64,000 nt of DNA from positions 1 through 64,000 of the forward strand of contig JAUNPS010000019.1 in assembly GCA_030536575.1 (NCBI GenBank). Direction: 5' to 3'. A model generated the notes under the pieces. It was not told the origin of the DNA. It was given only the letters and a program-made list of their open reading frames with translations, and did not search any database. Position 1 is the stretch's first letter. Every line of letters starts with the position of its first letter. Below are positions 42,600 through 51,374 of this stretch, piece after piece. The translations under genes were made by a program, and so were the position numbers. The DNA comes from Eubacteriales bacterium. Lineage in GTDB: Bacteria; Bacillota; Clostridia; Lachnospirales; Lachnospiraceae.

Positions 42600-42958
42600 A
42601 TATTAAAATACAGATTCTGATTGTGGTACTGTCCCTGGCGGCGTTGGCCGCGCTGTTTTACATTGTAAAAAAAGAAGTCCTGAAGCTGCGCTACGCCCTT
42701 CCGTGGATGTGCGTGGCTGTGGGAACGCTGATCTGCGGAGCCTTCCCGGAAGTGACGGCCTTCCTTGCGGACTTGACAGGAATCGGAATGCCGGTGAACT
42801 TCCTGTTCCTGCTGGGATTTTGTTTTTTGCTGGTCGTTTCCTTTGGAATGACGGTCGCATTGTCAAAGATGAATGAGCGGGTCAAGACGCTGACCCAGGA
42901 ACTGGCAATCCTGAAAAAAGAAGTGAAAGATCAGACGGAAGCGAGGGATGCACATTGA
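42596..42958 (+). CDS. DUF2304 family membrane protein
   Basis: 120-residue protein with three hydrophobic helices (about 5-22, 35-58, 68-90) and a C-terminal coiled coil (NERVKTLTQELAILKKEVKDQ). The arrangement matches DUF2304 proteins, usually encoded beside DPM-type GT2 enzymes and thought to anchor them or help flip the lipid-linked sugar. It starts ATGA-style inside the end of the GT2 gene. The function is inferred from neighbours only. Confidence 0.75.
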   Translation: MNIKIQILIVVLSLAALAALFYIVKKEVLKLRYALPWMCVAVGTLICGAFPEVTAFLADLTGIGMPVNFLFLLGFCFLLVVSFGMTVALSKMNERVKTLTQELAILKKEVKDQTEARDAH

Positions 42959-44496
42959 AGAGTCGGAAATGGATATGGGGCGGAGCACTTGCAGGCGGAA
43001 TCATGCTGCTGGATGCAGCGATTGTTTTCCGGGAAAGAGTCTGGCACCTTGCAGATACGTATAGCTGGCTGATTCCGATGTTTTTATGGGTGACGCTGGG
43101 AATGGCCGGGCTGACTGTTCTTGGCGGCTGGCTGATCTGGAAAAAGAGCTGGGAACTGCACCGGGTTTTCGTGGTTATGGCAGGTGTCTGCGGGATTTTT
43201 TACATGTTTGTGATGCCGCCTTTTACGGCGCCGGATGAAGATGCGCACTACGCTACGGTCTATTATTACTCGGATAAGTTGCTCGGCCAGAATGCGCTGA
43301 CAAACAAAGGCATGACGATCGTGCGCACCTGCGATGTGGAATATCAGGAAAAAGAACACCGGGAGCCGTCCATTGGATCCTATGATGCGGTGTGGAACGG
43401 GCTTTTTTCGGTCAATCATTCCGACAAAATGCAGTCTTATAATAAAGGCCCGCTGAACAGCGTCTCCTGGGCGCTTTATGTGCCGCAGATCCTGGGGGTC
43501 ACGCTGGCACGTATCCTGCACCTGGGAAATATCCCGCTGCTTTTTCTGGGAAGATTTTTCGCGCTGCTCTTTTATGTGGCGCTGTGCAGCCTTGCGATTA
43601 AAAAAATGCCTTTTGGCAAGCTGGCGCTGTTCGTCGTGGCGCTGCTGCCGATGCCCATGGAGGAAGCGGCTTCCCTGTCCTACGACTGTGTGATCAATGC
43701 GGTGTCCTTCTTCTTTATCGCGAACAGCCTGGATCTGGTTTACCGGAGGGAAAAAGTCGAAAAAAAGGACTGGATTGTGATGATTCTGCTTGCATTTTTT
43801 GTCCTGTCTGGTAAAATCATTTATATTCTGCTGGCCGGACTGGGAATCCTGATTCCGGCGGAAAAGTTCCCGAAGCCTGTGCTTAAATGGGTTTATACCG
43901 GGGCGGTGTTCGCAGGCGGCGCGGCGGCCGTGCTGGCCTCCCGTCTTGGCGCGCTGGTGAATTATTTGAGCCGGGAAACGTATGTGGCGGCTGCCTTTGA
44001 GACGGAGGGGTATACCTTCCAGTATCTGCTCGCCCATCCGGATCGGGCTTTGAAAGTTTTTTTCAAGACCTGGAAAGAGTACGGGGATGACTACCTGTTT
44101 ACGGCGATCGGGAAGAAGCCGGGCTGGATGAATATGGAAGTTTCCGATCTGCTGATCGTGGGCTTTCTGATTCTTCTGCTTGTAGCTGCGATTCGCGTGA
44201 AAGACGAACCGGTTTTTCTGGATGCGAAAGCGAAGATCGTGATGGGGATTTGCTGTGTTCTGATTGCTTCGGGCGTTGTGATGGCCATGTGGATTGCATG
44301 GACGCCGTTGGATTCCGATCTCGTGATGGGTGTGCAGGGACGGTATTTCCTGCCGATCTTCCCATTGCTGCTGATGCTGCTGCGAAGTAAAAACCTGTCT
44401 CTGGAAAAAGATGTAAACGGACAGGTGGTCGTCGGAGTCGGCATCCTGCAATTTTTCGTATTGCTTTACATTCTGGAATATGCACTTTTAAGATAA
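42955..44496 (+). CDS. DUF2142-type polytopic membrane protein, putative GT-C glycosyltransferase
   Basis: 513-residue membrane protein with about twelve helices. The extracellular loop PPFTAPDEDAHYATVYYY near residues 88-105 has the Pro-Asp-Glu-x-x-His pattern of DUF2142 proteins, which resemble GT-C enzymes using polyprenyl-phosphate sugars. The start is TTG 42955 overlapping the upstream stop. Together with the DPM-type GT2 and DUF2304 genes it forms a likely decorating module. The sugar and acceptor are unknown. Confidence 0.75.
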   Translation: MKSRKWIWGGALAGGIMLLDAAIVFRERVWHLADTYSWLIPMFLWVTLGMAGLTVLGGWLIWKKSWELHRVFVVMAGVCGIFYMFVMPPFTAPDEDAHYATVYYYSDKLLGQNALTNKGMTIVRTCDVEYQEKEHREPSIGSYDAVWNGLFSVNHSDKMQSYNKGPLNSVSWALYVPQILGVTLARILHLGNIPLLFLGRFFALLFYVALCSLAIKKMPFGKLALFVVALLPMPMEEAASLSYDCVINAVSFFFIANSLDLVYRREKVEKKDWIVMILLAFFVLSGKIIYILLAGLGILIPAEKFPKPVLKWVYTGAVFAGGAAAVLASRLGALVNYLSRETYVAAAFETEGYTFQYLLAHPDRALKVFFKTWKEYGDDYLFTAIGKKPGWMNMEVSDLLIVGFLILLLVAAIRVKDEPVFLDAKAKIVMGICCVLIASGVVMAMWIAWTPLDSDLVMGVQGRYFLPIFPLLLMLLRSKNLSLEKDVNGQVVVGVGILQFFVLLYILEYALLR

Positions 44497-44541
44497 AGGT
44501 ACGGCCGCAGGCTGTGCGCATAGGATAAAGGGAGGATTCTC

Positions 44542-45579
44542 ATGGTTGCAGTAAAAGGCGCCCTGACGGTGCTCTGGCTTCTGGTGATTCCGTTCTGCCT
44601 GGGCCTTCCGTTTCAAAAGGGGATCAAAAGAGAAGAAAAACGGTTTTGTTATACGATGCTGGCCGGATACGGCGTGATGCTGGGCGTGTTCCAGATTTTG
44701 TCCGTCCCGATGGTGCTGCTTGGCCAGCCGTACCACCTTCTGGTGGCCGTGTTTGGCGTTTTGGCGGTTGCGGCTGCGGCGGTCTTTCTGGTTGTCTTCC
44801 GGCGGGAAGCGGCGGATCTTACGGCAAGGCGGTGGGGAAGCTTTCGGATGGGTTCCTGGGCGAACTGGCTGGCACTTGTGCTGATTGTATTTCAGATGGC
44901 TCTTTACGTGACCGGAATGATGACTGATCTGGACGACGCGTTTTACGTGGGGACGGCCACGACGGCTCAGTACACGGATCGGATGTACATTGTCAGCGGT
45001 TATACGGGGCGGGAATTAAGCAGCCTGCCTTCCCGGTACTGCCTGTCGCCGTTTCCGATTTTTCTGGCGTTTTTGAGTACCATGACCGGATTTTCGCCGA
45101 CGGTGATGGCGCATACGGTTGAACCGGTGTTTTTTGTGGGCCTGGCTTACGGGATTTATGGGCTGATCGGAGAGCGGCTGTTTGCCGGGGAGCGGAGGAT
45201 GAACGGACTGTTTTTATCCTTCCTTTCGATTATTCATCTGTTCTCCTATTATTCCATTTATACGCAGGGAACGTTTATGCTTCTGCGCATCTGGCAGGGG
45301 AAGGCGTTTCTGGCGGCGGCGCTTCTGCCGGGGATATTTTATCTGGGGATGCGTGTGACGGGGCCGGATGGGAGAGGGCAGGACTGGGCAGCGCTGGTGT
45401 TTCTGGCGCTGTCCGCGTGCCTGGCTTCTTCGATGGGGATTATGCTGGCGCCGGTGATGATCGGGATTCTGGGGATTGTGCTGGGGGCATTTAACGGAAA
45501 ATGGAAAAAGATGTTCGGGATGTTCCTCTGCGCGCTGCCTTGTCTCGTATTTGCGGCGATTTACGTGCTGATCCGGTAG
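44542..45579 (+). CDS. Polytopic membrane protein of the glycan locus
   Basis: A 345-residue protein with about ten hydrophobic helices. A hydrophilic loop, MMTDLDDAFYVGTATTAQYTDRM near residues 127-149, has an Asp-Asp pair after a membrane helix, as in GT-C catalytic loops. This resembles the N-terminal part of a GT-C enzyme, while the next gene looks like the C-terminal part; both are intact frames with their own ribosome binding sites. I cannot name the family with certainty. GGGAGGA precedes the ATG. Confidence 0.6.
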   Translation: MVAVKGALTVLWLLVIPFCLGLPFQKGIKREEKRFCYTMLAGYGVMLGVFQILSVPMVLLGQPYHLLVAVFGVLAVAAAAVFLVVFRREAADLTARRWGSFRMGSWANWLALVLIVFQMALYVTGMMTDLDDAFYVGTATTAQYTDRMYIVSGYTGRELSSLPSRYCLSPFPIFLAFLSTMTGFSPTVMAHTVEPVFFVGLAYGIYGLIGERLFAGERRMNGLFLSFLSIIHLFSYYSIYTQGTFMLLRIWQGKAFLAAALLPGIFYLGMRVTGPDGRGQDWAALVFLALSACLASSMGIMLAPVMIGILGIVLGAFNGKWKKMFGMFLCALPCLVFAAIYVLIR

Positions 45580-45592
45580 GGAGGTGTCCGAA

Positions 45593-46387
45593 ATGACTTA
45601 TTTTACCAGTGCATTAGAGAATTTGCGGATGTATAATGGACACGGCTGGCAGCTTTTTTTATTCGCGGCTGCCCTCGTGTACCTGTGTTTCTGCCGGAGA
45701 GACCGGGAACATAAAAAATTGCTGTTGGGGTATACGGGCGTCTTTGCGGTGATTTATTTCTGCCCGCTGACGGCGAAAATCATTATGGATTACTGCATCG
45801 GGGAGAGCGTTTACTGGCGGATGCTGTGGCTCCTGCCGATTCCTCTGATCCTCGCCTACGTCTGCACAAAACTGGTCGGGAAATGCAAAAAGCTCCCCGT
45901 CCAGATCGGGTGCTTCGTCCTTCTTGCCGCCCTTATCATCGTGAGCGGCCGGAACATGCACTTCGGCGAAGGCGGCCGCTATGAGACAGCCGCCAACATT
46001 AACAAAATCCCCGAAGAAGAAGTTCAGATCTGCGAAATCATCCTGCAGGACGGGGATCCCCTGGCCATCAAAAAGGCCGTCATCCCGGACTGGGTAACCG
46101 GCTTTGTGCGGCAGTATACGCCGCTCATCGAGATGGCGTTCGGCCGCTGGGGCGGCGAAGGGAAAGCCTCCAAGCGCATCTACAAACAGATGACCTCCTC
46201 CAACCCCGACTTCGAAATCGTGGCGAAAAATGCCAGAAAACTAGAATGCACCTACCTCGTCTACTGGGCATCCGCCGAGCAGGACGCCACGATCAAGGCG
46301 CTGGGGTACGAACCCATCGGGCAGGTAAACGGCTATATCATTTATAAAGATACTGTTGTGGCAGAGGAGACAGAGGTAGAAGAGTAG
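45593..46387 (+). CDS. Membrane protein with C-terminal soluble domain, partner of the preceding gene
   Basis: 264 residues: about five hydrophobic helices in the first 125, then a soluble domain of 140 residues ending in an acidic tail (EETEVEE). The C-terminal region (CTYLVYWASAEQDATIKALGYEPIGQVNGYIIYK) resembles the extracytoplasmic domains after GT-C membrane regions. ATG 45593 is preferred because GGGAGGTG lies seven bases upstream; GTG 45584 is inside that site. It is only 13 bp after the previous gene, so it may be one half of a split GT-C protein. Confidence 0.55.
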   Translation: MTYFTSALENLRMYNGHGWQLFLFAAALVYLCFCRRDREHKKLLLGYTGVFAVIYFCPLTAKIIMDYCIGESVYWRMLWLLPIPLILAYVCTKLVGKCKKLPVQIGCFVLLAALIIVSGRNMHFGEGGRYETAANINKIPEEEVQICEIILQDGDPLAIKKAVIPDWVTGFVRQYTPLIEMAFGRWGGEGKASKRIYKQMTSSNPDFEIVAKNARKLECTYLVYWASAEQDATIKALGYEPIGQVNGYIIYKDTVVAEETEVEE

Positions 46388-46396
46388 GCGGCACGG

Positions 46397-46450
46397 CGGC
46401 GTCCGGTAATCTAACCAGCGGCGTCCGATAACAAGAACAGCGGCGGCCCG
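46397..46450 (+). repeat. 22-bp tandem repeat, two and a half units
   Basis: CGGCGTCCGGTAA at 46397, CGGCGTCCGATAA at 46419 and CGGCGGCCCG at 46441 are spaced exactly 22 bp apart, and the first two units also share AACCAG/AACAG-like ends. The repeat lies between the stop of the membrane-protein gene and the next promoter. Its role is unknown. Confidence 0.55.
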
Positions 46451-46476
46451 CCCCTCGAATCTCCCTGCCGGAAACT

Positions 46477-46521
46477 GCCACCCTTTTAGGTGTTGCTTTT
46501 TCGAATATTTTGTTGTACACT
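46477..46521 (+). promoter_or_regulatory. Promoter of the sugar transferase gene with upstream 11-mer
   Basis: TTGCTT at 46493-46498 and TACACT at 46516-46521 are 17 bp apart. Five bases upstream lies GCCACCCTTTT (46477-46487), which recurs exactly before the promoter at 50141. The shared 11-mer may bind a common regulator or be a UP-like element. Confidence 0.6.
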
Positions 46522-46598
46522 ATACGTGCAATCCGTAACTATGTAAAAAAATCACAACAATTTCATAGATCAAAACAAAAAATGGAGAAGTAAGGAAA

Positions 46599-47984
46599 TT
46601 GGAAAAAAGAGAAAAGTATAAAAGATTAATCATGTTTTTAGCTTCCACCATTATCCTTGCGATACAGACCGGCATCTTCGCCTACGCCTGGTTCACCTAC
46701 TACGGCCGAAAAGAAGTCATCCGAAACGACTACTTTTTCTGGGGCAACATCGCGGCCATCGCCCAATACGCCCTCATCCTATTTATGTTTTATAAACTCT
46801 TCGGCGCCTTCAAAGTCGGCTACCTGCGCATCATGGATGTGCTCTTTTCCCAGATCCTCTCCCTGGTATGCACCAACGCCTTCATCTACCTGGAACTGGA
46901 TCTGATCGCCATGTGGCGCTTCGGCGAACACCTCACCCCCATGCTCTGGGTCATGGCCGCCGACCTGGTCGTATCCATCATCTGGGTATTTTTCGTCCGC
47001 TTCATCTACGTAAAAATCTACCCGCCCCGTCAGATGCTCCTGATCTACGGCGAGTACAACCCAGTGGATTTAGTGAAAAAAATTTCCACCCGCGAGGACA
47101 AATACAGCATCGAAAAAAGCATTCATTTAAGCGCAGGCCTGGAAAAAATCCAGGAAGAAATCCAGAACTTCCACGCCGTCGTTCTGGCCGACCTGCCCTC
47201 CCACGAGCGGAACATTTTGTTAAAATTCTGCTTCGAAAAGGATATCCGCTGTTACAGTATCCCCAAGCTTTCCGATATTATGCTGATGAGCTCGGAGCAG
47301 ATCCATTTATTTGACACGACCCTTTTACTGTGCCGGAACCGCCGCCTGACTGCAGAACAGCAGTTCATCAAGCGCGCCATGGACATCATCGTGTCCCTGC
47401 TGGGAATTGTCATTGCATCCCCGATCATGCTGGTCATCGCCATCCTGATCAAAGCCTACGACGGCGGCCCCGTTTTTTACAAGCAGCCCCGTCTGACCCT
47501 GGACAAAAAAGTCTTCAATGTCCTGAAATTCCGCAGCATGCGCGTTGACTCCGAAAAAGAAGGCGCTCGCCTGGCCAGGAAAGGTGACGACCGCGTTACG
47601 CCTGTGGGAAAAGTCCTCCGGAACATCCACTTTGACGAGCTCCCCCAGCTCTTTAACATCCTGAAGGGAGACATGTCCTTAGTTGGCCCCCGGCCCGAAC
47701 GCCCGGAGATCGCCGCCGAGTACCGCAAAGAAATTCCGGAATTCGACTACCGCCTGAAAGTGAAAGCCGGCCTGACCGGATTCGCCCAGGTCTACGGGAA
47801 ATATAACACCACACCCTACGACAAACTGAAGCTGGATCTGACCTACATCGAAAATTACTCCTTCTTCCTGGACTGCAAATTAATCTTACTGACCTTTAAG
47901 ATTCTTTTCCAGAAGGAAAATACCGAAGGCGTCGAACAGTGGCAGGTCACAGCAGCTACGAAAGAAAAGAAGAAAAAAGAATGA
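46599..47984 (+). CDS. Polyprenyl glycosylphosphotransferase (initiating sugar transferase)
   Basis: 461-residue membrane enzyme that starts glycan assembly by transferring a sugar-1-phosphate to undecaprenyl phosphate. Four or five N-terminal helices and a Rossmann-like cytoplasmic domain (LLIYGEYNP) precede the catalytic domain. That domain begins QQFIKRAMDIIVSLLGIV near residue 250 and contains VFYKQPRLT, LKFRSMRVDSE, DELPQLFNILKGDMSLVGPRPERPE and KAGLTGFAQVYGKYNT. The WbaP-type motif is complete. The start is TTG 46599 behind GGAGAAG. A 142-bp repeat begins 4 bp after the stop. Confidence 0.9.
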   Translation: MEKREKYKRLIMFLASTIILAIQTGIFAYAWFTYYGRKEVIRNDYFFWGNIAAIAQYALILFMFYKLFGAFKVGYLRIMDVLFSQILSLVCTNAFIYLELDLIAMWRFGEHLTPMLWVMAADLVVSIIWVFFVRFIYVKIYPPRQMLLIYGEYNPVDLVKKISTREDKYSIEKSIHLSAGLEKIQEEIQNFHAVVLADLPSHERNILLKFCFEKDIRCYSIPKLSDIMLMSSEQIHLFDTTLLLCRNRRLTAEQQFIKRAMDIIVSLLGIVIASPIMLVIAILIKAYDGGPVFYKQPRLTLDKKVFNVLKFRSMRVDSEKEGARLARKGDDRVTPVGKVLRNIHFDELPQLFNILKGDMSLVGPRPERPEIAAEYRKEIPEFDYRLKVKAGLTGFAQVYGKYNTTPYDKLKLDLTYIENYSFFLDCKLILLTFKILFQKENTEGVEQWQVTAATKEKKKKE

Positions 47985-47987
47985 AAC

Positions 47988-48129
47988 GTTACTGTTCAAA
48001 CAGTACCTGAGCACTTAGCTGCTCAGGTACGTAAGAACGTGATTCAGGAGTGAGCAGGCTCTTTTGCGAAGCAAAATTTAAAATGAGCCTGCGAATCGTT
48101 ACTGGAACGAGGTACGAGTGAACAGTAAC
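47988..48129 (+). repeat. 142-bp inverted-terminus repeat, copy 4
   Basis: The best-preserved copy: GTTACTGTTCA at the left end is the exact complement of TGAACAGTAAC at the right end. The stems GTACCTGAGCA (48003-48013) with TGCTCAGGTAC (48020-48030), and CAGGCTC with GAGCCTG, are intact. It lies between the sugar transferase and a GT2 gene. No target-site duplication is obvious. Confidence 0.95.
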
Positions 48130-48157
48130 AATGAAACAGGTTACGGGAGGCGTTAGC

Positions 48158-48904
48158 ATGGAAAAACCGAAAGTTTCTGTCATTATACCGGCATATAACT
48201 GTGCGGGTACGATTGGCCGGGCTGTCCGGTCCGTACTGCGCCAGCAGGTTCCGCTGGAAATCCTGGTGATCGACGACTGTTCCGACGACAGCCTCGACCA
48301 GGTGATGGAGGAGTTTGCCGCCGGGCCTGTTCTTTTTTTGAAAAACGAACAAAGCCTGGGAGCCTCCGGCACCCGGAACCGGGGCGTAAGCCTGGCGAAA
48401 GGAGAGTATGTGGCCTTCCTGGATGCCGACGACTGGTGGGAAGACGAAAAACTTTCCAAACAATTAAAACGGATCGAAGAGACCGGCGCCGTCCTGTGCA
48501 GCACCGCTAGGGAACTCGTATCCCCGGACGGCACCCCGACCGGACGGGTGATCCCAGTCACCGAAACCATTACCTACCGGCAGATGCTGCATCAGAACTG
48601 CATCAACTGTTCCTCCGTGCTGCTGAAAACCGAAGTAGCCAGAGCCTTTCCGATGGAACACGAAGACAGCCACGAAGACTACATTACCTGGCTTCGGATC
48701 CTGAAAAAATACCGTACCGCCTGCGCGGTAAACGAACCCCTTCTGAAATACCGCCTGTCAAACAGCGGAAAATCCGGCAATAAGCTGAAATCCGCCGCCA
48801 TGACCTACCGGGCGTACCGCTACGCCGGTTTCAGCGTACCAAGATCCTTCTGGTATTTCCTGTGCTATGCGGTAAACGGAGTTCTAAAATACGGAAAAGC
48901 CTGA
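48158..48904 (+). CDS. Family 2 glycosyltransferase
   Basis: 248-residue GT-A protein: SVIIPAYNCAGTIGRAV at the start, VIDDCSDDS, then AFLDADDWWEDEKL near residue 85, where DADD is the metal-binding DxD. HEDYITWLRILKK near 172 carries the acceptor-side ED motif. ATG 48158 is chosen because GGGAGG ends seven bases upstream; the in-frame ATG at 48131 is right at the edge of the repeat. It has no membrane helix. Sugar specificity is unknown. Confidence 0.85.
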   Translation: MEKPKVSVIIPAYNCAGTIGRAVRSVLRQQVPLEILVIDDCSDDSLDQVMEEFAAGPVLFLKNEQSLGASGTRNRGVSLAKGEYVAFLDADDWWEDEKLSKQLKRIEETGAVLCSTARELVSPDGTPTGRVIPVTETITYRQMLHQNCINCSSVLLKTEVARAFPMEHEDSHEDYITWLRILKKYRTACAVNEPLLKYRLSNSGKSGNKLKSAAMTYRAYRYAGFSVPRSFWYFLCYAVNGVLKYGKA

Positions 48905-48927
48905 CAGAAGTGAAAAGAGGAAAAACA

Positions 48928-50088
48928 TTGGCAAAAGAGAACCAGGAAATCAAAGTATCGGTGATCGTGCCGATCTATAATACGGAAAATTACCTCCCCC
49001 AATGTCTGGAAAGCATCTGCACCCAGACCCTAAAAGAAATCGAAATCATCTGCGTAGACGACGGCTCCACAGACCGTTCCCTCGCGCTTGCAAAAGAAGC
49101 GGCCGAAAAAGACCGCCGCATCACCGTTCTGGAGCAGGAAAATTTGGGAGGCGGCGCAGCAAGGAACAAAGGAATGGCCATTGCCAAAGGCGAATACCTG
49201 GCCTTTCTGGACTCCGACGACTACATGGAACGGGACATGCTGGAAAAAATGTACCATGCCGCCTGGAAAGAAGCCGCGGATATCAGCATCTGCAAAGCCC
49301 GCCGCTACCACGACGACCTTGGCATCTATACCGACCTGCCGGGCGCTATGCGGGAAGAGCTCCTTCCGGATCTGCACGTCTTTTCCTGGGAAGACATGCC
49401 GGAAACGATCTTTAACGCCTTCCATAACTGGCCCTGGAATAAGCTGTTCCGCCGGGAATTCATCGAAGCGGAAGAGATCGCCTTCCAGGAAATTCATCGG
49501 ACGAACGACCTGTACTTTACCTGCCGCGCCCTGATGGCCGCCGAGCGGATCACTCTGGTCAGAGAATGCCTGGTCAACTATCGCGTGGGAACAAAAGGAA
49601 GCTGCCAGGACACAAACCAGGACTACCCCCTTGATTTTTACGAAGCTTTCCGAAAAATGAAAGCTTTTCTGGAAAAAGAGGGATACTATGAGCAAGTGGA
49701 AAAGAGCTTCGTAAACCATGCCCTGGACGGCTGCATTGCGAACCTTTATTCCCAGGAAGGCTGCGCAGATCAGGAAATGCTCTACCGCCAGCTCAAAGGC
49801 TGCCTTTTCGAAAACCTCGGCATCCGCCGCCAGCCTGCAGACTATTACTACGCTTTCAACCAGGAAGCCTACCAGGCCAGCCGCATCATCGTGGAACAGG
49901 ACTACAAAACCTTCCTGCGCTACCGCATCCGCCAACTCAAAGACGAACGCGACCGCATCATCCGGGAAGACCTCGCCCGCCGCGAAACTGACCTCCAGGA
50001 GCTCCACAGCTCCTTCACCTGGAAAGTCGGCCGAAAAGTCACCGCTCCTCTGCGCCTGCTCGCCCGCCTTTTCCGCAAAAAGTCATAA
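48928..50088 (+). CDS. Family 2 glycosyltransferase with C-terminal tail motif
   Basis: 386 residues. The GT-A domain has SVIVPIYNTENYL, CVDDGSTDRSL and FLDSDDYMERDML near residue 90. WPWNKLFRREFI and HRTNDLYFTC are typical of this GT2 subgroup. A helical region (RYRIRQLKDERDRIIREDL) leads to the basic C-terminus SFTWKVGRKVTAPLRLLARL, a motif shared with the next two GT genes. TTG 48928 is the likely start, with AAGAGGA before it. Donor sugar is unknown. Confidence 0.84.
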   Translation: MAKENQEIKVSVIVPIYNTENYLPQCLESICTQTLKEIEIICVDDGSTDRSLALAKEAAEKDRRITVLEQENLGGGAARNKGMAIAKGEYLAFLDSDDYMERDMLEKMYHAAWKEAADISICKARRYHDDLGIYTDLPGAMREELLPDLHVFSWEDMPETIFNAFHNWPWNKLFRREFIEAEEIAFQEIHRTNDLYFTCRALMAAERITLVRECLVNYRVGTKGSCQDTNQDYPLDFYEAFRKMKAFLEKEGYYEQVEKSFVNHALDGCIANLYSQEGCADQEMLYRQLKGCLFENLGIRRQPADYYYAFNQEAYQASRIIVEQDYKTFLRYRIRQLKDERDRIIREDLARRETDLQELHSSFTWKVGRKVTAPLRLLARLFRKKS

Positions 50089-50122
50089 CCGGACGTCCCA
50101 GGCCATGAACCGCAGCAGTGCC

Positions 50123-50169
50123 GCCACCCTTTTCTAAACATTGCATTTTTTGACTATTTATGGTAGAAT
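50123..50169 (+). promoter_or_regulatory. Promoter of the third GT2 gene with upstream 11-mer
   Basis: TTGCAT at 50141-50146 and TAGAAT at 50164-50169 are 17 bp apart. GCCACCCTTTT (50123-50133) sits seven bases before the -35, as at 46477. The two promoters may be co-regulated. Confidence 0.65.
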
Positions 50170-50201
50170 AGAACGAAGCATTTTGCCAAGGAGAAAAACA
50201 A

Positions 50202-51374
50202 ATGGAAAAAACCAAAAAAGTTTCCGTCATCATCCCCGTCTACAACGGCGAAACCCACCTAAAAAAATGCCTGGACACCATCCTGTCCCAAACCCTGCGC
50301 GACCTGGAAGTCATCTGTGTCAACGACGGCTCCACCGACCACTCCCAGGAAATCCTGGAATCCTACGCCGCTAAAGACCCCAGACTCCTCGTCCTCACCC
50401 AGGAAAACCAAGGCGCCGCCGCCGCCCGAAACCACGGCCTGGCCCACGCCACCGGCGAATACCTCTCCTTTTTGGACGCCGACGACTTCTTCGAGCCCAC
50501 CATGCTGGAAAAAGCCTACGAAAACGCCGTATCCCACGACGCCGACATCGCCGTCTTCCGCGGCGACCGCTATGATGACACCCAGGAACGTTTCGTCCAG
50601 ATGGACTACTCCGTGAAAACCAGGCAGCTGCCAGCCAAAAACCCATTCTCCTTCCACGACATTCCGGACTACATTTTCACGGTCTTCGTGGGCTGGGCCT
50701 GGGATAAGCTGTACCGCAGAGACTTCGTCATGCAGGATGAAACCATGCGTTTCCAGACCCTGCGGACTTCCAACGACCTGTTTTTCGTGTTTTCCTCATT
50801 GGTAAAAGCCAAAAAGATTTATGTGGTAGATGAAAAACTGGTTCATCACCGCATAAACGTCAAAGGTTCCCTGTCCGTGACAAGGGAACGCTCCTGGGAC
50901 TGCTTCTACCAGGCCGCCAAAGCCCTGCAGAGCGAACTTAAGCGCATCGGCGTCTACGAAGAAGCAGAAAAAGGATTTTTAAACTGGACGCTCCACTTTG
51001 CATTCTGGAACCTGGACACCATCGAAGGCCCCGGCTACGAGAAAGTCTACGATCTGATCTGTAACGAATGCATCGATTCCTTCCGCTGGTTCGACCACGA
51101 AAGAGCCTACTACAAAGGAAACCTGGCATGCTACGACAGGCTGTGCGTCATGAGGGAGAAGCCCTGTCTGGAATACCTGCTGGATCATTACCGCAGCAGC
51201 GAAGCGCAGATCCAGACCCTCCAGGATCAGAAGAAAAAAGCCGAAGACAGCTTAAAAGAAGCCCGCAAGGAAATCCAGGAAATCAAAGATTCCACCATTT
51301 TCAAGACCGGGAAACTGATCACAGCCGTCCCCAGAAAAGTGAAGCGTATGTTAAAAGGAGAGAAAAATGCCTAA
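50202..51374 (+). CDS. Family 2 glycosyltransferase with coiled coil and C-terminal tail motif
   Basis: 390 residues. SVIIPVYNGETHL, CVNDGSTDHSQ and FLDADDFFEPTML near residue 90 define the GT-A domain. WAWDKLYRRDFV and RTSNDLFFVF match the neighbour's acceptor-side motifs. Residues about 325-365 form a coiled coil (QTLQDQKKKAEDSLKEARKE), followed by STIFKTGKLITAVPRKVKRM, probably a basic amphipathic membrane-binding helix. Codons are strongly C-ending. It overlaps the next gene by 8 bp. Confidence 0.85.
   Translation: MEKTKKVSVIIPVYNGETHLKKCLDTILSQTLRDLEVICVNDGSTDHSQEILESYAAKDPRLLVLTQENQGAAAARNHGLAHATGEYLSFLDADDFFEPTMLEKAYENAVSHDADIAVFRGDRYDDTQERFVQMDYSVKTRQLPAKNPFSFHDIPDYIFTVFVGWAWDKLYRRDFVMQDETMRFQTLRTSNDLFFVFSSLVKAKKIYVVDEKLVHHRINVKGSLSVTRERSWDCFYQAAKALQSELKRIGVYEEAEKGFLNWTLHFAFWNLDTIEGPGYEKVYDLICNECIDSFRWFDHERAYYKGNLACYDRLCVMREKPCLEYLLDHYRSSEAQIQTLQDQKKKAEDSLKEARKEIQEIKDSTIFKTGKLITAVPRKVKRMLKGEKNA

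Noticed and set aside
47988-48129. 142-bp repeat as an intrinsic terminator
   Set aside because: The stems are strong but no T-run follows either of them in the forward direction; the element looks mobile or structural rather than a simple terminator.
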